Shown: positions 11,926-21,834 of the stretch, one piece after another
Numbering within the stretch: position 1 is the stretch's first letter
Layout: each line of letters opens with the position of its first letter
Assembly (NCBI RefSeq): GCF_004004565.1
Contig: NZ_SACM01000001.1
Span: 1,054,001 to 1,118,000 of the forward strand
Origin: Inhella crocodyli
Lineage (GTDB): Bacteria > Pseudomonadota > Gammaproteobacteria > Burkholderiales > Burkholderiaceae_C
Length of the DNA stretch: 64,000 nt
Direction of reading: 5' to 3'
Translations under genes and position numbers: made by a program
The notes under the pieces: model-generated
Told to the model about the DNA's origin: nothing
The model's database searches: none
The model's input: the letters and a program-made list of their open reading frames with translations, nothing else

Positions 11926-14112
11926 ATGACGACAGAAATCGCGCTGATCTTCGCCCTGGGTTGTGGCGTGGCAGCGGTGTTGTACGGCTTCATCCAGCGC
12001 AGCTGGATCTTGAGTCAAGACGCGGGCAATGCCCGCATGCAGGAAATCGCTTCGGCCATTCAACAAGGCGCCGCGGCGTACTTGGGCCGTCAGTACCGCA
12101 CCATCGCCATCGTCGGCGTGGCCTTGGCCATCGCCATCGCCGTGGTGCCCGGCTTGGGCGTCACGACCGCCGTCGGCTTCGTGCTGGGCGCCGTGCTGTC
12201 GGGCATCTGCGGCTTCATCGGCATGAACATCTCGGTGCGCGCCAACGTGCGCACGGCGCAGGCCGCCACCAAGGGCATCGGCCCGGCCCTGGACGTCGCC
12301 TTCAAGGGCGGCGCCATCACCGGCATGCTGGTGGTGGGCCTGGGCCTGCTGGGCGTGGCCGGCTTCTATTACGCCATCACTGGCGGCACGGGCGCCACGA
12401 GCGAAGCGCTCAAGCCCATGCTGGGCCTGGCCTTCGGCTCGTCGCTGATCTCGATCTTTGCGCGCCTGGGCGGCGGCATCTTCACCAAGGGCGCCGACGT
12501 GGGCGCCGACCTGGTGGGCAAGGTGGAAGCCGGCATTCCCGAGGACGACCCGCGCAACCCGGCGGTGATCGCCGACAACGTGGGCGACAACGTGGGCGAC
12601 TGCGCCGGCATGGCCGCCGACCTGTTCGAGACCTACGCCGTGACCCTGATCGCGGCCATGGCCCTGGGCGCCATCATGGTGCTGGGCGGTACCGCGCACA
12701 CGGCGGTGGTGTACCCCTTGGCCCTGGGCGGCGTGTCGATCTTCGCGTCCATCATCGGCTGCATGTTCGTCAAGGCCAGCCCTGGCATGAAGAACGTGAT
12801 GCCGGCGCTCTACAAGGGCCTGATCGTCTCGGGCCTGCTGAGCCTGGTCGCCTTCTTCTTCGTCACCAAGGCGATGTTCCCCGGTGAGATCGCGCTGGCC
12901 GGTGGCGGCACGGCCACCTGGGTGTCCTTGTTCGGCGCCTGCATCGTGGGCCTGGTGCTGACGGCCGCGATGGTCTGGATCACCGAGTACTACACCGGCA
13001 CGCAGTACGGGCCCGTGCAGCACGTGGCGCAGGCCAGCACCACCGGCCACGGCACCAACGTGATCGCCGGCTTGGGCGTGAGCATGAAGTCCACCGCCTG
13101 GCCGGTGCTGTTCGTGTGCGCGGCCATCTTTGTGGCCTACCAGTTGGCGGGGCTTTACGGCATCGCCATCGCCGCGACCTCCATGCTCAGCATGGCCGGC
13201 ATCGTGGTGGCCTTGGACGCCTACGGCCCCATCACCGACAACGCCGGCGGCATTGCCGAGATGGCGGAACTGCCCCCCGCCGTGCGCGACGTGACCGACC
13301 CGCTGGACGCCGTGGGCAACACGACCAAGGCCGTGACCAAGGGCTACGCCATCGGCTCGGCCGGCTTGGCGGCCCTGGTGCTGTTCGCCGACTACACGCA
13401 CGCGCTGGAAGCACGCGGCATGCACGTCAGCTTCGACCTGAGCGACCCCAAGGTCATCATTGGCCTGTTCATCGGCGGCTTGATTCCCTACCTGTTCGGC
13501 GCCATGGCCATGGAGGCCGTGGGCCGCGCCGCCGGCGCGGTGGTGGTGGAGGTGCGCAAGCAGTTCGCCGACGGCGCCATCATGAAGGGCGCGCGCAAGC
13601 CCGACTACAGCGCAGCCGTGGACATGCTGACCACGGCGGCGATCAAGGAAATGATCGTGCCTTCGCTGCTGCCCGTGATCGCCCCCATCGTGGTGGGCCT
13701 GCTGCTGGGTCCGGCCGCGCTGGGTGGCTTGCTGATGGGCACCATCGTCACCGGCCTCTTCGTCGGCATCAGCATGTGCACGGGCGGTGGCGCCTGGGAC
13801 AACGCCAAGAAGCTGATCGAAGAAGGCTTCAAGGACGCCGACGGCGTGGAACACCGCAAGGGCTCGGAAGCGCACAAGTCGGCGGTCACCGGCGACACGG
13901 TGGGCGATCCGTACAAGGACACCGCCGGTCCGGCCGTGAACCCCCTGATCAAGATCATCAACATCGTGGCCTTGTTGATCGTGCCCCTGCTGCCCATGAC
14001 GGCCGCCCCGGTGAAGGCCGAGGCGGCTGCCGTGGCCGCTCCGGTGGTCGAGGCCAGTGCCCCGGCCGCCCCGGCGATCGCCGCGCCGGCCAGCGACGCC
14101 GCGTCGCAGTAA
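11926..14112 (+). CDS. hppA: Membrane-bound proton-translocating pyrophosphatase
   Basis: This integral membrane enzyme couples pyrophosphate hydrolysis to ion pumping. ATG at 11926 ([20 protein letters not shown]) gives 728 residues. The substrate motif [35 protein letters not shown] is intact. The signature [18 protein letters not shown] has Lys where K+-dependent enzymes have Ala, which marks the K+-independent H+-pumping subfamily. The C-terminus carries an extra 30-residue Ala/Pro/Val-rich tail ([15 protein letters not shown]...) after the last membrane helix. It is divergent from ppa and ends at a textbook terminator. Confidence 0.96.
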   Translation: MTTEIALIFALGCGVAAVLYGFIQRSWILSQDAGNARMQEIASAIQQGAAAYLGRQYRTIAIVGVALAIAIAVVPGLGVTTAVGFVLGAVLSGICGFIGMNISVRANVRTAQAATKGIGPALDVAFKGGAITGMLVVGLGLLGVAGFYYAITGGTGATSEALKPMLGLAFGSSLISIFARLGGGIFTKGADVGADLVGKVEAGIPEDDPRNPAVIADNVGDNVGDCAGMAADLFETYAVTLIAAMALGAIMVLGGTAHTAVVYPLALGGVSIFASIIGCMFVKASPGMKNVMPALYKGLIVSGLLSLVAFFFVTKAMFPGEIALAGGGTATWVSLFGACIVGLVLTAAMVWITEYYTGTQYGPVQHVAQASTTGHGTNVIAGLGVSMKSTAWPVLFVCAAIFVAYQLAGLYGIAIAATSMLSMAGIVVALDAYGPITDNAGGIAEMAELPPAVRDVTDPLDAVGNTTKAVTKGYAIGSAGLAALVLFADYTHALEARGMHVSFDLSDPKVIIGLFIGGLIPYLFGAMAMEAVGRAAGAVVVEVRKQFADGAIMKGARKPDYSAAVDMLTTAAIKEMIVPSLLPVIAPIVVGLLLGPAALGGLLMGTIVTGLFVGISMCTGGGAWDNAKKLIEEGFKDADGVEHRKGSEAHKSAVTGDTVGDPYKDTAGPAVNPLIKIINIVALLIVPLLPMTAAPVKAEAAAVAAPVVEASAPAAPAIAAPASDAASQ

Positions 14113-14130
14113 GCGCGCATCGCGTCCCAC

Positions 14131-14154
14131 AAGCCCGCTTCGGCGGGCTTTTTT
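14131..14154 (+). terminator. Rho-independent terminator of hppA
   Basis: AAGCCCGC-TTCG-GCGGGCTT followed directly by TTTT: an 8-bp stem with a stable UUCG tetraloop and a U tract, 18 bases after the hppA stop. Confidence 0.93.
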
Positions 14155-14205
14155 CATGGTCGCTCGCCGGGGGCGGGCGCCAGGGCGGCTGACAATGAAT
14201 CCGCC

Positions 14206-15126
14206 ATGCGCCCGAACCCCGACCAAGCCGTGCTCGACCCCGCCCTCTGGCGGCTGGAGATGGCACGCCGGCGGCGGCAGTTGGACGAGTTCAAGCAGTT
14301 CTTGAGCACGCTGGAGCGTGAGTTCGAAACGCTCAGCCACGAGGTGCTGGCGTTTTGGTCCGACTACGAGCAGCGCCTGGGGCCCCTGTGGACCGAGGTG
14401 GAAAGCCTGCAGGCCGAGTTGCAGGCAGCGCTGGACGCCATGGCCCAGGCCCAAGGGGCAACGCCGGTGCGCCTGCCCAAGCTGCGGACGCGGCACAGCC
14501 TGCCGACGCTGCCGCCCTCGGTGGCGTGGCCGGCGGCACCGGCCGAGGACGCCGCCCCCGTGGCCCCGACCTTGAAGGACCTGCACCGCCGGGCGGCCAT
14601 GCGCTTGCACCCGGACCGCGCGCCCGACGAGCGCGAGCGCGCGCGACGCGAGGCGCTGATGCGCGACGCCAACCTGGCCTATGCCAACCAAGACCGCGCG
14701 ATGCTCGAAGGCCTGTTGATTGCCGCTGGCGAGTCGCCCGTGCGTCTGGGTGGCTTCGACGTGCAGGCCCAGTGGCAATGGCTGGAGCGCTGCGAGCACC
14801 TGGCCCAGGGCCGCATGCGCTTGCTCAAGGCGCACCTGGTGCTGCTGCGCCAGCACCCCAACACCGTCATGGCCGACGCCGTGACGCGCGCCCGCGGCCG
14901 CGGGCTCGATGCGCTGGCGTTGATGGCCTTGCGCCTCAAGGCGCAAGCGCAGGAATTGCGCCAGCAGCTTTACATCGGCGCGCGGCTGCCGCCGCAAAGC
15001 GCGCTGGCCGAGGCCTTCTTGGCGCAATGGCGCGCGCGCTGGGCCGAGGTCGCCAGCGTTCAGCCGAGCTACGCGCCGCGCTGGACCGGCTTGAACGGCG
15101 AACGCGCCGCCAGCTCGGCCTCGTAG
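14206..15126 (+). CDS. J-domain-like protein of unknown function
   Basis: The product has 306 residues. The N-terminal 80 residues form a helical coiled coil (LEMARRRRQLDEFKQFL, FETLSHEVLAFWSDYEQRL, VESLQAELQAALDAM). After a Pro/Ala linker comes a J-like segment, LHRRAAMRLHPDRAPDERERARRE, with the HPD triad at 135-137 followed by MRDANLAYANQDRAMLEGLL. Helix I of a canonical J domain is not obvious. A helical C-terminus follows. DnaJ-type proteins stimulate DnaK; whether this one does is unknown. Its last 58 bases overlap the end of the convergent gene. Confidence 0.75.
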   Translation: MRPNPDQAVLDPALWRLEMARRRRQLDEFKQFLSTLEREFETLSHEVLAFWSDYEQRLGPLWTEVESLQAELQAALDAMAQAQGATPVRLPKLRTRHSLPTLPPSVAWPAAPAEDAAPVAPTLKDLHRRAAMRLHPDRAPDERERARREALMRDANLAYANQDRAMLEGLLIAAGESPVRLGGFDVQAQWQWLERCEHLAQGRMRLLKAHLVLLRQHPNTVMADAVTRARGRGLDALALMALRLKAQAQELRQQLYIGARLPPQSALAEAFLAQWRARWAEVASVQPSYAPRWTGLNGERAASSAS

Positions 15127-16220
15127 GCCGCCACCGCCGCCTGCTCTTCTTCGGCGAAGCGGCCGACCGCGTCGGCAAAGCGCGGGTCGGCCAGCCAGTG
15201 CTGGCTTTGGGTGGGCACGGGCAGCAGGCCTCGGGCCATCTTGTGCTCGCCCTGGGCGCCGCCTTCGAAGCGCTGCACCCCTTTGGCGATGCACCAGGCC
15301 AAGGGCGCGTAGTAGCAAAGCTCGAAGTGCAGGAAGGGCAGGTCCAGCACCGCGCCCCAGTGCCGGCCGTACACGGTGCGTCCGTCGGCGCTTTGTGCCA
15401 GCAGCGAGGCCGCGATGGGCGCATCCTCGTGCTCGGCGATCAAGAGCACCCAGCGGTCGCCCCCGCTCAAGGCTTGCTGGAAGAAGCCCTCGGGCAGGTA
15501 AGGCGGGTTGCCACGCAGCGCGTAGGTGCGGGCGTAGCAGCGGTAGAAAAAGGCCCAGTCGGCCTCGGTGATGGCCTCGCCGGCCACCACGCGCACCTGC
15601 ACGCCGGCGTCGCGCACGTGGCGGCGCTCTTGCTGGATCTTCTTGCGCTTGTCGCGCTTCATCGCGGCCAGGAAGTCGTCGAAGCCTTGCCACGCCGGGT
15701 CGCGCTGCCAGTGAAACTGGGGCTGCTCGCGCGTGGCGAAGTCCAAACCCTGCAGCGCGCGAGCATCGGCCTCGCTGCCGAAGAGCAGGTGCAGGCCGCT
15801 CAGGCCTTGCGCTTCGGTCCAGTCGCGCAGCGCGCGGGCCAACAAGGCCCGGTGGGCGTCGTCCACGGCCAGCAAGCGGCTGCCCGGCACGGGGGTGAAG
15901 GGCACGGCCACCACGGCCTTGGGGTAGTAGCGCAGGCCGTGCTGGGCGTAGGCGCGGGCCCAGGCTTGGTCGAACACGAACTCGCCCCAGGAGTGGCCCT
16001 TGAGGGCCAGGGGCGCGGCGGCCAGCAGGGTGTCGCCGCTCCACAGGGTGGGCCACAGCAACTGCCAACCGGTGTCGGGGCTGGCGGCGCCAGTTCGACC
16101 CAGGGCGTCAAGAAAGGACGCCCGCATGAAGGGCGTGGGCGCGTCTTGCTGGGCCAGCAGCGCATCCCACGCGGCCGCGTGGGGGGCAAGGTCGTCGAGA
16201 AAGCGCAAGGTCAATGCCAT
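15069..16220 (-). CDS. FemAB/GNAT-like acyltransferase (DUF482 type)
   Basis: The product has 383 residues. Motifs include TPFMRASFLDALGRTG, YYPKAVVAVPFTPVPGSRLL, the basic MKRDKRKKIQQERRHVRDAG, GNPPYLPEGFF and GEHKMARGLLP, which I associate with the peptidoglycan-bridge FemAB-like family, often annotated as a GNAT N-acetyltransferase. No substrate is known. ATG at 16220 gives the natural start (MALTLRFLDDLAPHAAAWDAL); further upstream codons run into dnaE2. It lies 43 bases after dnaE2 on the same strand and overlaps the upstream convergent gene by 58 bases. Confidence 0.82.
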   Translation of the reverse strand: MALTLRFLDDLAPHAAAWDALLAQQDAPTPFMRASFLDALGRTGAASPDTGWQLLWPTLWSGDTLLAAAPLALKGHSWGEFVFDQAWARAYAQHGLRYYPKAVVAVPFTPVPGSRLLAVDDAHRALLARALRDWTEAQGLSGLHLLFGSEADARALQGLDFATREQPQFHWQRDPAWQGFDDFLAAMKRDKRKKIQQERRHVRDAGVQVRVVAGEAITEADWAFFYRCYARTYALRGNPPYLPEGFFQQALSGGDRWVLLIAEHEDAPIAASLLAQSADGRTVYGRHWGAVLDLPFLHFELCYYAPLAWCIAKGVQRFEGGAQGEHKMARGLLPVPTQSQHWLADPRFADAVGRFAEEEQAAVAAYEAELAARSPFKPVQRGA

Positions 16221-16263
16221 GGGGGCGCGATCTTGCCTGTTGCCGCGCGGCCGGGGCGCTCGC

Positions 16264-19200
16264 TCAATGAAAGTCCCTGCTGTCCAGGTCGAGCCGGCCG
16301 AGCCAAGGGCTGAGGTCTTCGAAGTCCCGGGCCAGCACGTGCCCCACCCCATCGCGCTGCTGCCACACGCCGTGCACCATCAGCAGCCGCGCCTGGATGA
16401 GCAAGCGGCGGTGCTGGGCGTAGATGGCGGGCCAGACGATGACCTGGGTGGTGCCGGTTTCGTCCTCCAGGCTGATGAACAAGGTGCCCTTGGCGGTTTG
16501 CGGGCGCTGGCGGACGGTGACGAGGCCGCAGGCCGTGGCGCGGCGGCCGGGGGGGTGCGTGCGCAAGCCCTCGGCGCTGAGCGCACCGCGCGGTGCCAGG
16601 CGCGATCGCAGCAGGGCCAGCGGGTGGTGGCGCAGGCTCAGGCCCAGCGCGGCGTAGTCCCAGAGCACGGCCTCACCGTCGGGGGCTTCGGGCAGGTCCA
16701 GCGCTTCTTCCGGCGGCAGGCTGCCCTGCAGCAGCGGCGGCATGCGGCGCAGCGCGCTGGCCTGCCACACCTGCTGGCGGCGGTGGCCGGCCAGGGAGGC
16801 CAGCGCGTCGGCGGCGGCCAGGCGCTGCAGGTCGGGCGCGTCCAGCCCCGCGCGCAGGGCCAGGTCTTGCGGATGAATAAAGGCACCGCCCGTGTCGCGG
16901 GCCTGCACGATGCGCTCGGCCGCCGCGTGGCTGAGGCCGTGCACGCGGTCCAGGCCCAGGCGCACGGCCGGCTGGGGCTCGCCGTCGCGGGGCTCCAGCG
17001 TGCTCTCCACGCGGCTGTGGGCCACGTCCACCGGGCGCACCTCGATGCCGTGGCGCCGCGCGTCCTGCACCAGCTGGTCGGGCGTGTAGAAGCCCAGGGG
17101 CTGGGAGTTGAGCAAGGCGCACAAGAAGGCCGCTGGCTCGTGCCGCTTGAGCCAGCAGCTGGCGTAGGTCAGCAGCGCGAAGCTGGCGGCGTGCGACTCG
17201 GGGAAGCCGTAGGACGCGAAGCCTTGGATCTGCCGAAAGATGGCCTCGGCGAAGTCGTCGGTGTAGCCGCGCTCGCGCATGCCGGCCAGGATGCGCGCAT
17301 GAAAGCGCGCCAGGTCGCCCGGCCGCTTCCAGGCGGCCATGGCGCGGCGCAACTGGTCGGCCTCGCCAGGGGTGAAGCCGGCGGCGATCATGGCCACCTG
17401 CATCACCTGCTCTTGGAAGATGGGGATGCCGCAGGTGCGCTGCAGCGCGGCCTTCAGGGCCTCGCTGGGGTAGACGATGTCCTCGGGCCGCTTGGCGCGG
17501 TTGGCCAGGTAGGGGTGCACCATGCCGCCTTCGATGGGGCCGGGGCGCACGATGGCGACCTCGATGACCAGGTCGTAAAAGCAGCGGGGCTTCAGGCGCG
17601 GCAGCATGGACATCTGCGCCCGGCTTTCGATCTGGAAGGTGCCCACGGTGTCGGCCGCGCAGATCATGTCGTAGGTGGCGGTGTCGCCCTCGGGGATGCT
17701 CGCCAGGTCGGTGGGGCGGCCGAGTTCGCGCACAAGGTCGAAGCAGCGCCGCAGCGCCGACAGCATGCCCAGCGCCAGCACGTCGACCTTGAGCAGGCCC
17801 AGCGCGTCCAGGTCGTCCTTGTCCCACTCGATGACGGTGCGGTCGGCCATGGTGGCGTTCTCGATGGGCACCACCTGCGACAGCGGCCCCTGCGTGAGCA
17901 CGAAGCCGCCCACGTGCTGGCTCAGGTGCCGCGGCTGCCCCTCCAACTGCCGCGCCAGGTGGATGAGCTGGCGCAGGCGCGGGTCGCCCAGGTCCAGGCC
18001 CAGCTCGACCTCCAAGGCGGCCAGGCGCTCGGGGGGCAGCAGCGCGTCGCCCCAGCGGTGGTGGTCCTTGGCCAGTGCCTCCACCAGGGGTTCGGGCAAG
18101 GCCAAGGCCTTGCCCACGTCGCGGATGGCGCTGCGCGCGCGGTAGCGGGTGACCACGGCGGTGAGCGCGGCGCGGTGGCGGCCGTACTTGGCGTAGAGGT
18201 ACTGGATGACTTCCTCGCGGCGCTCGTGCTCGAAGTCGACGTCGATGTCGGGCGGCTCGTTGCGCTCGCGGCTGATGAAGCGCTCGAACAGCAGGGTGCT
18301 GCGCGCCGGGTCCACCGCGGTGATGAAAAGCGCGAAGCACACCACGCTGTTGGCCGCCGAGCCCCGGCCCTGGCACAAGATGCCGCGCGAGCGGGCGAAG
18401 GCCACGATGTCGGCCACGGTGAGGAAGTAGTGCTCGTAGCGCAGCTCTTCGATCAGGGCCAACTCGTGCTCGGCCTGCGCCACCCAGCGCGGGTCGGGCC
18501 CGGCGGGCCAGCGGCGCTGCAGGCCCTCGTGCGTGAGTTGGCGCAGGTGGGCCATGGCCGTGCGCCCCGGGGGCACCACCTCGGACGGGTACTCGTGCCG
18601 CAGTTCGTCCAGCGAGAAGTGGCAGCGCTCGGCCACGGCCAGGGTGGCGGCCAGCAGGTCGGGGGGGTAGACCTGGGCCAGCAGCACCCGGCTGCGCAGG
18701 TGGCGCTCGGCGTGCGGCTGCAAGTCAAAACCGCATTCGGCCACGGGGCGCCCCACACGGATGGCGGTCATGACGTCTTGCAAGGGCTTGCGCGAGCGCA
18801 CGTGGAAGTGCACATCGCCGCAGGCCACCAGGGGCACGCCCGTCAACCCCGCGACCTGGCGCAGGCGCTGCAGCCAGCGCTCGTCGCCCAGCTCGCGCAA
18901 CAGGGTCACGCCCAACCAGCCGCGCCCCGGCGCGTGGCGCTGCAGCCAGCGCGCTTGCGCCAGCAGGTCGGCGTCGTCGGCGCGGCGCTCGGGCACCAGC
19001 AGCAGCACGCAGCCCGGCAAGGGCGTGGGCGCATTCAGGGCGGGGTGCGCGCGGGTCAGGCGGTAGCGCCCCTTGACGGGCGAGGCACGGCGCAAGTCGG
19101 TGATGAACTGGCTGAGCTGGCCGTAGCCCTCGCGCTGGCAGGCCAGGGCCACCAGGGTGAAGGCCGGCGGGGCCTCGGGGCCGGCTTCGTCGTCGTGCAC

Positions 19201-19506
19201 GGCGAACTGGCTGCCCAGGATGAGGTGGGGCAGCTCCAGCTCGGGGTCGCGCTCGGGCGCGCGCTCGCGCCACGCGGCCACCAGGCGCTTGAGGGCCACG
19301 TGCGCGCGCACCACGCCGGCCAGCGAGCACTCGTCGGTCAGCGCCAGCGCGGCGTAGCCCTGCACCTGCGCGCGCTGCACCAGCTCCTCGGGGTCAGAGG
19401 CGCCGGTGAGGAAGCTGAAGTGGCTGCGGCACTGCAGCTCGGCGTAGGCCGCGGGCGCGTCCTGCCCCAACTGCGGGGGGGCCACGTGGCGGGCCGTGGG
19501 GCTCAC
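16264..19506 (-). CDS. dnaE2: Error-prone DNA polymerase DnaE2 (ImuC)
   Basis: This is an alternative C-family polymerase that, with ImuA and ImuB, carries out SOS-induced translesion synthesis. The 1080-residue product starts at GTG 19506. The N-terminal PHP domain is visible (AYAELQCRSHFSFLTGASDPEELVQRA). The palm carries the catalytic acids in NEPPDIDVDFEHERREEV. A helix-hairpin-helix region (LALRAGLDAPDLQRLAAADAL) and a C-terminal OB fold (GTTQVIVWPAIYAQHRRLL) follow. The length matches the DnaE2 class. It starts 58 bases after imuB and is the third gene of an imuA-imuB-dnaE2 cassette. Confidence 0.96.
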   Translation of the reverse strand: MSPTARHVAPPQLGQDAPAAYAELQCRSHFSFLTGASDPEELVQRAQVQGYAALALTDECSLAGVVRAHVALKRLVAAWRERAPERDPELELPHLILGSQFAVHDDEAGPEAPPAFTLVALACQREGYGQLSQFITDLRRASPVKGRYRLTRAHPALNAPTPLPGCVLLLVPERRADDADLLAQARWLQRHAPGRGWLGVTLLRELGDERWLQRLRQVAGLTGVPLVACGDVHFHVRSRKPLQDVMTAIRVGRPVAECGFDLQPHAERHLRSRVLLAQVYPPDLLAATLAVAERCHFSLDELRHEYPSEVVPPGRTAMAHLRQLTHEGLQRRWPAGPDPRWVAQAEHELALIEELRYEHYFLTVADIVAFARSRGILCQGRGSAANSVVCFALFITAVDPARSTLLFERFISRERNEPPDIDVDFEHERREEVIQYLYAKYGRHRAALTAVVTRYRARSAIRDVGKALALPEPLVEALAKDHHRWGDALLPPERLAALEVELGLDLGDPRLRQLIHLARQLEGQPRHLSQHVGGFVLTQGPLSQVVPIENATMADRTVIEWDKDDLDALGLLKVDVLALGMLSALRRCFDLVRELGRPTDLASIPEGDTATYDMICAADTVGTFQIESRAQMSMLPRLKPRCFYDLVIEVAIVRPGPIEGGMVHPYLANRAKRPEDIVYPSEALKAALQRTCGIPIFQEQVMQVAMIAAGFTPGEADQLRRAMAAWKRPGDLARFHARILAGMRERGYTDDFAEAIFRQIQGFASYGFPESHAASFALLTYASCWLKRHEPAAFLCALLNSQPLGFYTPDQLVQDARRHGIEVRPVDVAHSRVESTLEPRDGEPQPAVRLGLDRVHGLSHAAAERIVQARDTGGAFIHPQDLALRAGLDAPDLQRLAAADALASLAGHRRQQVWQASALRRMPPLLQGSLPPEEALDLPEAPDGEAVLWDYAALGLSLRHHPLALLRSRLAPRGALSAEGLRTHPPGRRATACGLVTVRQRPQTAKGTLFISLEDETGTTQVIVWPAIYAQHRRLLIQARLLMVHGVWQQRDGVGHVLARDFEDLSPWLGRLDLDSRDFH

Positions 19507-19564
19507 TGGACGACCCTCCGCACGGCGTGCGCCGGGGTTCGCGCTTGGGAGCGGCCCGGCGCGC

Positions 19565-20908
19565 TCATGCGAACACCCCGTGCAGGTACCACTCGGGCGC
19601 GTCCAGCGTGCGGCGGTCCAGGTAGACCCACAGCAAGCCGGCGCGTGGGCTGTGGGCCAGGTAGTAGTCGCGCTGCACGGCCCCGCCCTCCCCCGCCCCC
19701 CACCAGCCCGTGGCCAAGCGCTGCGGACCGGCCAGCAGGCGCAGCGGGCCTTGGTGCTGGGGCTGGTCGTGGCGCACCCCCAGGCGCAAGGGCGGGTCGA
19801 GCAGCCAGGTGGGTTGCACGCCGGGCGGGTGCGGGGCCTCGGCCCAGTCGCGCGGGCTTCCCGGCGCGGGCGCTTCAGGGCGCCAGGCTTGCCACTGCTG
19901 CAGGCATTCGGGGCGGTGGTCGGCCTGCAGCACGGGCTGGCGCACGCGCTCGGGCCCCAAGCGCGCGGCCAGGCGCTCCAGCAACTGGTGCAGGGGCTCG
20001 CGCGCCGCGGGGTCGCCCCCGTCGTCGTCGAGGAACAGGGCCGTGCTGGCGTCGGGCAGGGGGTGCACCTCGTCGGCCTGCAAGCGCAAGCCCCCGGCGG
20101 GCGCGGCCAGGGTGGTGCGCGCCAGGTGCTCGGCCAGCAACCGGTTCAGGTGCGCCAGGTCGCGCGTGGGCGCGGCCGTGGCCAGGGCAATGGCCCCGCC
20201 CTCCCCGCTGTCGCGCGGCCGAAAGGCGTCGTGCTGCCAGGCCAGGGTCAGGCGCAGCACGCCCTGGTGGCGCGCGGCCAGCCAGGCGCTCAGCTGTTGC
20301 AGCAGGGGTTGTGCGTGGGCCAGCAAGGCCTGGGCCTGCTCCACGCGCCAGGGGAGCTCCAGCGCCACGGCGAAGGTCTCGGGCAGTGGCTCCCACACGT
20401 GGGCCTGCGCGGCGTCCACGGCAGGGTCGTAGGCCTGGTCCAAGGCGGCCAACAACTCGGGGCCGAAGCGCCGCGCCAAGGCCGTGCGCGGCAAGGCCCG
20501 CACCTCGCCCAAACGGCGGCAGCCCAGGCGTGCCAGCATGGGCCGGTGGGCCTGCACGGCCTCCAGCACGTGCAGGGGCAGGCGGTCCAGCAAGGGCGCC
20601 AAGGGGCGCGTGAGCCCGTTCACCACCCCGCCCCGCGCCAAGGCCAAGGCGCCCAGGCGCGTGGGCGCCCAGGCCAGCGCTTGCACCTCGAACTCGGCCT
20701 GCGCCTGCGCCTTCACGCGCGCGTGCAAGGCCTTGAGCCCGCCGAACAGGCGCAGGCTCGCGCCCAGCTCCACCAGCACGGCCTCGCCCTGCCGGGTCAC
20801 CCGCGGGCTGAAGCGCAAGGCCCACCACGCCAAGCCCTGCAGGTGGGGCACCAGCGCCTCAGCCGTGCGCGGACTGCGCAGTGCGAGCCAATGGGGCTGG
20901 GGCGTCAT
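19565..20908 (-). CDS. imuB: ImuB, Y-family-like protein of the mutasome
   Basis: ImuB is a catalytically inactive Y-family polymerase relative that links DnaE2 to the beta clamp and ImuA. ATG at 20908 (MTPQPHWLALRSPRTAEALV) gives 447 residues and overlaps the imuA end by 50 bases. Family segments include AVLVELGASLRLFGG, ALARGGVVNGLTRPLAPLLDRL, LARLGCRRLGEVRALPRTALARRFG and the C-terminal YYLAHSPRAGLLWVYLDR. The N-terminal DxD of active Y-family polymerases is absent, as expected for ImuB. Confidence 0.92.
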   Translation of the reverse strand: MTPQPHWLALRSPRTAEALVPHLQGLAWWALRFSPRVTRQGEAVLVELGASLRLFGGLKALHARVKAQAQAEFEVQALAWAPTRLGALALARGGVVNGLTRPLAPLLDRLPLHVLEAVQAHRPMLARLGCRRLGEVRALPRTALARRFGPELLAALDQAYDPAVDAAQAHVWEPLPETFAVALELPWRVEQAQALLAHAQPLLQQLSAWLAARHQGVLRLTLAWQHDAFRPRDSGEGGAIALATAAPTRDLAHLNRLLAEHLARTTLAAPAGGLRLQADEVHPLPDASTALFLDDDGGDPAAREPLHQLLERLAARLGPERVRQPVLQADHRPECLQQWQAWRPEAPAPGSPRDWAEAPHPPGVQPTWLLDPPLRLGVRHDQPQHQGPLRLLAGPQRLATGWWGAGEGGAVQRDYYLAHSPRAGLLWVYLDRRTLDAPEWYLHGVFA

Positions 20909-21725
20909 GGGACACCTGGACATCGCGCAGCGCCTCCGCATCGGTCTGCGAGGGCGGCATCCCCCCACGGCGCATGCGGGCGGTCAGCAAGGGCGACAAG
21001 GCCTCGGGCACGGCGGGCAGCGAGATCCAGCCTGCCTGCGGCGGCCCACGCCGTTTGATCACCTGCACCTGGAGCGCCCAAGGCGAGCCGGCTTTCACGC
21101 GCACGCGCAAGGGCGCGGCCGAGGCTTGCGACGCGGCACTCTCAGGGCGCATCAAGAACACCGGCGCAGGCGAGGCCATGGCCGCCACCTGCAAGCGCCG
21201 CAACTGCTCGGGCCGGGCCTCGGGAAGCCAGGCCAGCACGGCCGCCGCCGCTTGTGCACGAATGGCTTGTTCGACCGCCCACAGGCTGTGCCGCGCGCCC
21301 TCCGGCGCCACCCACACCCAGCGCAGGCCCGCCAAGCCCTGCGAGGCCAGGCCGGGCACGTGCGGCGCGTGCGGCGGGTTGACGAGCAGCACCGGCCGAG
21401 CAAGCGCAGCCGGCACCCGGCGCGCCCGGCGCGCGGCCCGAACGGACGGCAAGGTCGGTGCGGCCCAGGCGCGCAGGGCCGGCGCCAGCAAGCGCCATTC
21501 GCACGTGCCGGGCGCCTCCATCAGCAGTTCGCACAGCATGCGCGTGGGCCAACCGCCGCCAGGCAGCTCGGCGTCCAAGGCGGCAAAACCGCTGGACACA
21601 CACGGACTGGCGTTGCTGCGCAGGCTCGCGGCGCGCCACACACGCGGGTCGTGCTGCCAGGGGTCGACCGGGGCCGGCAGCGCTTGCGCGCGAGGCCGAT
21701 CGAAAAGATCGAACGAGCCCGGCAT
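20859..21725 (-). CDS. imuA: ImuA, RecA/SulA-like protein of the mutasome
   Basis: ImuA is the RecA-like first protein of the ImuABC translesion mutasome. Diagnostic is VSSGFAALDAELPGGGWPTRMLCELLM, with VLLVNPPHAPHVPGL and a C-terminal DNA/protein-binding region (LRVRVKAGSPWALQVQVIKRRG). The frame stays open upstream across the LexA box, so a downstream start must be used: ATG 21725 (MPGSFDLFDRPRAQALP) gives 288 residues; a GTG at 21806 would give 27 more. It overlaps imuB by 50 bases, indicating coupled translation. Confidence 0.9.
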   Translation of the reverse strand: MPGSFDLFDRPRAQALPAPVDPWQHDPRVWRAASLRSNASPCVSSGFAALDAELPGGGWPTRMLCELLMEAPGTCEWRLLAPALRAWAAPTLPSVRAARRARRVPAALARPVLLVNPPHAPHVPGLASQGLAGLRWVWVAPEGARHSLWAVEQAIRAQAAAAVLAWLPEARPEQLRRLQVAAMASPAPVFLMRPESAASQASAAPLRVRVKAGSPWALQVQVIKRRGPPQAGWISLPAVPEALSPLLTARMRRGGMPPSQTDAEALRDVQVSHDAPAPLARTAQSAHG

Positions 21726-21834
21726 CGCCGGGAAGGGCGCAGGGCCCGAAGGAACGAGGAGATGGGCAGGCACGGCGCCCCCGAGAACAAGCCGATGGAA
21801 AGCCACCCCGCCGAAGACTGTGGCGGGATCTGGA

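Noticed and set aside
11191-16068. Very long minus-strand open frame opposite hppA and the J-domain-like gene
   Set aside because: It mirrors the codon structure of real genes on the other strand, its translation is Arg/His/Gly/Ala low-complexity, and it contains no domain except the short ends that belong to ppa and the FemAB/GNAT-like gene in other frames.
16000-20613. Plus-strand open frame of about 1500 codons across dnaE2 and imuB
   Set aside because: This is antisense shadow of high-GC coding sequence; the translated product is repetitive and dnaE2 and imuB on the minus strand have complete motifs.
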